From assembly GCA_002358835.1 (NCBI GenBank), contig DEPP01000053.1, forward strand, positions 1-7,559: DNA of 7,559 nt, given 5' to 3'. The notes beneath the pieces were generated by a model. That model did not search any database, was not told where the DNA came from, and saw only the letters and a program-made list of their open reading frames with translations. The position numbers and the translations under genes are program-made. Shown piece after piece: positions 4,738-7,559 of this stretch. This DNA is from Bacteroidales bacterium UBA3389. Lineage in GTDB: Bacteria > Bacteroidota > Bacteroidia > Bacteroidales > P3. The stretch's first letter is position 1. Every line of letters begins with the position of its first letter.

Positions 4738-7559
4738 ATGAAATTGTATGAATCATCGGTAAAGAAGCCGATAACAACGTCGCTGATTTTTATAGCGATA
4801 ATTGTTTTAGGTCTCTTTTCGTTAAGCAAGCTCTCTATCGACCAAATGCCGGAGATAGAGATGAATACGGCGATTGTTTTGGTGACATATCCCGGTGCAA
4901 GTGCAGAAGATGTTGAGAATAACGTAGTCAAACCATTGGAAAGTGCGTTAAGCACGGTCAGTGATTTGAAAAAGCTGACATCAACTTCGAAGGAGAATAC
5001 TGCAATCGTAAGTGTGGAATTCAATTGGGGAATCGATCTTGACGATGCTGTAAATGACATGCGAGATAAGATAGAAATGATAAAAAGTTTCTTGCCTGAC
5101 GGTTGTTCAAACCCAATGATATTGAAGCTATCGACTGATATGATGCCGATAACCATTATTTCGGCAACAGCAGACGAAAGTACGGCGGCCCTTTATAAGA
5201 TTTTGGATGATGGAGTTGCCAATCCGCTTAATCGAATCAATGGAGTAGGTTCTGTTTCTATTTCGGGAGCACCAAAAAGAGAGATAGTAATCAACTGTGA
5301 TCCTACAAAGTTGGAAGCATACAATCTTACGGTAGAGCAAATCGGCTCTATGGTTGCTTATGAGAACGTAAGTACTCCCGGGGGTAGCATAGATATTGGT
5401 TCGCAAACTTATTCCCTTCGTATGGAAGGAGAATTGAAAGAAAGCCAAGAGTTGAATAATATCGTTGTTGCAAACTATGGCGGAAAGACAATCTTCTTAA
5501 AGGATGTCGCAACGGTAAGAGACTCTGTTCAAGAAAAGGCACAAGAAAGTTTTGTCAATGGAAGAAAAGGAGCAACCATAGTTGTGCAAAAACAAACCGG
5601 AGCAAACTCTGTCGATGTGATGAAGAAAATCCGTGCAGAGTTGCCAAAAATCCAAAAGAATTTGCCAAAAGACATTCAACTTCAAGAGGTGATGAACACA
5701 ACCGACAACATAGAAAACTCGATTGCATCTTTGGTTGAGACATTCGTGTTGGCGTGTCTGTTTGTCGTGATAGTGGTGTTGTTCTTCCTTGGAGAGTGGC
5801 GTGCAACCATTATTATCATGGTAACGATACCTGTTGCATTGATAGCATCCTTTATTTACCTATTCATAACGGGCAATACAATAAACATCATTTCGCTTTC
5901 ATCCATATCCATTGCCCTTGGTATGGTGGTCGATGATGCTATTGTAGTACTGGAAAACGTAACGACACATATAGAACGAGGAAGTAAACCGAGAGAAGCG
6001 GCTATTTATGGAACGAATGAGGTAGGTGTTGCCGTAATTGCAACAACCCTTACATTGTTAGCAGTATTCTTCCCATTCACTATGATGGGCGGTATGGCAG
6101 GTATTATGTTCAAGCAATTAGGTTGGATGATTTGTATCATAATGATAGTATCCACCGTATCGGCTCTTTCTTTGACTCCGATGATGTGTTCATTACTGTT
6201 GAAGAGAGAAAAAGATAAAAAACACAATAAAGTATTCAATACGATTTATCTTCCTATCAAACGAGGCTTGGATAAGTTGGATGATGCCTATGAAAGACTT
6301 TTGACTTGGTCTGTAAAACATAAGGTTGTAACAATATGTATTGCTGTTGCAATGTTTGTAGGCTCGTTATTGCTTGCCTCAACGCTCGGAAGCGAATTTA
6401 TACCTGCATCGGACAATGGTCAAATCACCGGTAACTTAGAACTTCCTGCCGGAGCGAATGTTGAAAGAACGAAAGAGATTGCAAAGAGATTGGAGAATAA
6501 AATAAAGAAAGATTTTCCAGAAGTCAAGACCTTTACCTATACGGTCGGTGTTCCGGGAGATGATGACGACAACTCCTTTGCGATGATGAATGCTTCGGGA
6601 AGTAACTATATGAGTTTCCGTGTCAGACTGAAAGATTTGGAAGACAGAAAGAAAGATATGTTCCAAATAGCAGATGAATTGAGACAAGAAATCGCTACAT
6701 ATACCGAAGTGAAAAAGTATTCTGTTTCAGCAGGAGGCGGAGGCGGAATGACCTCAGGAAGTACAATCAATGTAGAAATATTCGGTTATGACTTCAAAAC
6801 GACGGAAGGTCTTGCCTATACTTTGAAAGAAAAGATGGAAAAGATGGAAGGCTTGAAGGATGTTATTGTTGATAGAGAAGATTACCGACCTCAGTTCCAA
6901 ATAGACTTCGATAGAGAGAAATTAGCCTTGAACGGATTGAATGTAGCCACAGCTTCGACATACGTTCGTAACAGAATGAATGGTATGACAGCCTCAGTGT
7001 TCAGAGAAGATGGAGAAGAGTATAGTATAAAGGTAAGAAACAATATCGAACATCGTAAATCTATCGAAGACATTGAAAACATCCTTATCTACAACAATCA
7101 AGGCAAAGCAGTAAGACTTTCAGAAGTTGCACAGGTTGTTGAAAGAGAAGCACCGCCTTCAATAAAGCGTCAAGACAGAGAGCGTGTCATCAAAGTAACT
7201 GCAACTCTTTACGGAACAACTCTTGACGTTGCGGCAGAAAATATTCAAGCCGAACTTGACAAACTTGACATTCCGACCGAAATAGGTACGAAGATAGGTG
7301 GTTCGATTGAAGATCAACAAGAATCTTTCTCAGATATGGGAGTTTTGTTGGTGTTGATATTGATGCTTGTCTATATTGTGATGGCGGCACAGTTCGAATC
7401 GTTGCGTTATCCTTTCATTATAATGTTCTCGATTCCGTTTGCGTTTGTCGGACTTATCCTTTCATTGTTCATGACAGGCATTTCGTTAAATCTTATGAGC
7501 CTTATCGGAGGAGTGATGCTTGTCGGTATAGTTGTTAAGAACGGTATCGTGCTTGTGGA
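4738..7559 (+). CDS. RND-family multidrug efflux pump, inner membrane subunit (3' end missing)
   Basis: This is an AcrB/SwrC-type proton-driven exporter; 940 residues are visible without a frame break, out of the usual 1000-1070. Membrane helix 1 is at about 10-30. The first periplasmic domain (about 31-325) contains the hallmark TYPGASAEDVENNVVKPLE near residue 50 and VEFNWGIDLDDAVNDMRDK near 95. Helices 2-6 span about 328-480, and helix 4 (GMVVDDAIVVLENV) carries the proton-relay pair Asp399-Asp400. SALSLTPMMCSLLL ends helix 6. Helix 7 is near 527-545, and the second periplasmic domain runs about 546-865. Helices 8-10 follow, with the relay lysine at Lys934 (VVKNGIVL). The DD plus K triad indicates a drug or amphiphile pump and argues against a SecD-like protein. 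Two low-complexity surface stretches occur, four Asp at 608-611 and five Gly at 666-670. The ATG at 4738 follows the adaptor gene by 20 bp with a weak AAGG (4729-4732). The last two helices should lie beyond the right edge. The substrate cannot be deduced. Confidence 0.95.
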   Translation, partial: MKLYESSVKKPITTSLIFIAIIVLGLFSLSKLSIDQMPEIEMNTAIVLVTYPGASAEDVENNVVKPLESALSTVSDLKKLTSTSKENTAIVSVEFNWGIDLDDAVNDMRDKIEMIKSFLPDGCSNPMILKLSTDMMPITIISATADESTAALYKILDDGVANPLNRINGVGSVSISGAPKREIVINCDPTKLEAYNLTVEQIGSMVAYENVSTPGGSIDIGSQTYSLRMEGELKESQELNNIVVANYGGKTIFLKDVATVRDSVQEKAQESFVNGRKGATIVVQKQTGANSVDVMKKIRAELPKIQKNLPKDIQLQEVMNTTDNIENSIASLVETFVLACLFVVIVVLFFLGEWRATIIIMVTIPVALIASFIYLFITGNTINIISLSSISIALGMVVDDAIVVLENVTTHIERGSKPREAAIYGTNEVGVAVIATTLTLLAVFFPFTMMGGMAGIMFKQLGWMICIIMIVSTVSALSLTPMMCSLLLKREKDKKHNKVFNTIYLPIKRGLDKLDDAYERLLTWSVKHKVVTICIAVAMFVGSLLLASTLGSEFIPASDNGQITGNLELPAGANVERTKEIAKRLENKIKKDFPEVKTFTYTVGVPGDDDDNSFAMMNASGSNYMSFRVRLKDLEDRKKDMFQIADELRQEIATYTEVKKYSVSAGGGGGMTSGSTINVEIFGYDFKTTEGLAYTLKEKMEKMEGLKDVIVDREDYRPQFQIDFDREKLALNGLNVATASTYVRNRMNGMTASVFREDGEEYSIKVRNNIEHRKSIEDIENILIYNNQGKAVRLSEVAQVVEREAPPSIKRQDRERVIKVTATLYGTTLDVAAENIQAELDKLDIPTEIGTKIGGSIEDQQESFSDMGVLLVLILMLVYIVMAAQFESLRYPFIIMFSIPFAFVGLILSLFMTGISLNLMSLIGGVMLVGIVVKNGIVLV

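Noticed and set aside
4722..5156. A 144-codon open frame on the minus strand opposite the start of the pump gene
   Set aside because: It lies fully antisense to conserved RND sequence, has a composition typical of a shadow frame and has no promoter or neighbour that would support it.
4738..7559. Possible frameshift or pseudogene in the pump gene, because no stop codon is found
   Set aside because: Line-by-line translation stays in one frame with all expected RND motifs through Lys934; the missing stop is due only to the window edge.

Overview
The window is AT-rich bacterial DNA that most likely comes from the phylum Bacteroidota, probably a Bacteroidales relative. The evidence is a DUF4199 membrane protein (a family found mainly in this phylum), two intergenic sites matching the Bacteroidota -7 promoter box TAnnTTTG, almost no Shine-Dalgarno sequences before the start codons, and an efflux operon in the order regulator, outer-membrane channel, adaptor, pump. 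I cannot name the species.

The layout is two divergent transcription units separated by a 388-bp intergenic region. To the left, on the minus strand, a DUF4199 four-helix membrane protein (702-1286) is followed after 42 bp by a family 2 glycosyltransferase of the GtrB/DPM1 type (1-659), which runs off the left edge. To the right, on the plus strand, lies a four-gene operon: a TetR/AcrR-type regulator (1675-2280), a TolC-like outer membrane protein (2309-3670), a lipidated periplasmic adaptor (3710-4717) and an RND-family inner-membrane pump (4738 to the right edge, incomplete). Gaps are 28, 39 and 20 bp, with no terminator or good internal promoter visible, so the four genes are probably co-transcribed.

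The efflux genes encode all three parts of a tripartite proton-driven export machine. The pump captures substrate in the periplasm and inner membrane, the adaptor bridges, and the TolC-like channel passes substrate across the outer membrane. The TetR protein, encoded first in the same operon, is the obvious candidate autorepressor and ligand sensor. The glycosyltransferase probably loads a sugar onto a polyprenyl phosphate carrier in the cytoplasmic membrane. Its membrane-protein neighbour has no established function.

I see no mobile element, CRISPR array, RNA gene or clearly new system; the coding content is ordinary. The least explained material is the intergenic region, which holds a promoter with an overlapping dyad, a perfect 15-bp inverted repeat in the tetR leader, a 13-bp direct repeat with a 21-bp period, and a 17-bp palindrome upstream. 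Any of these could take part in controlling the pump operon.
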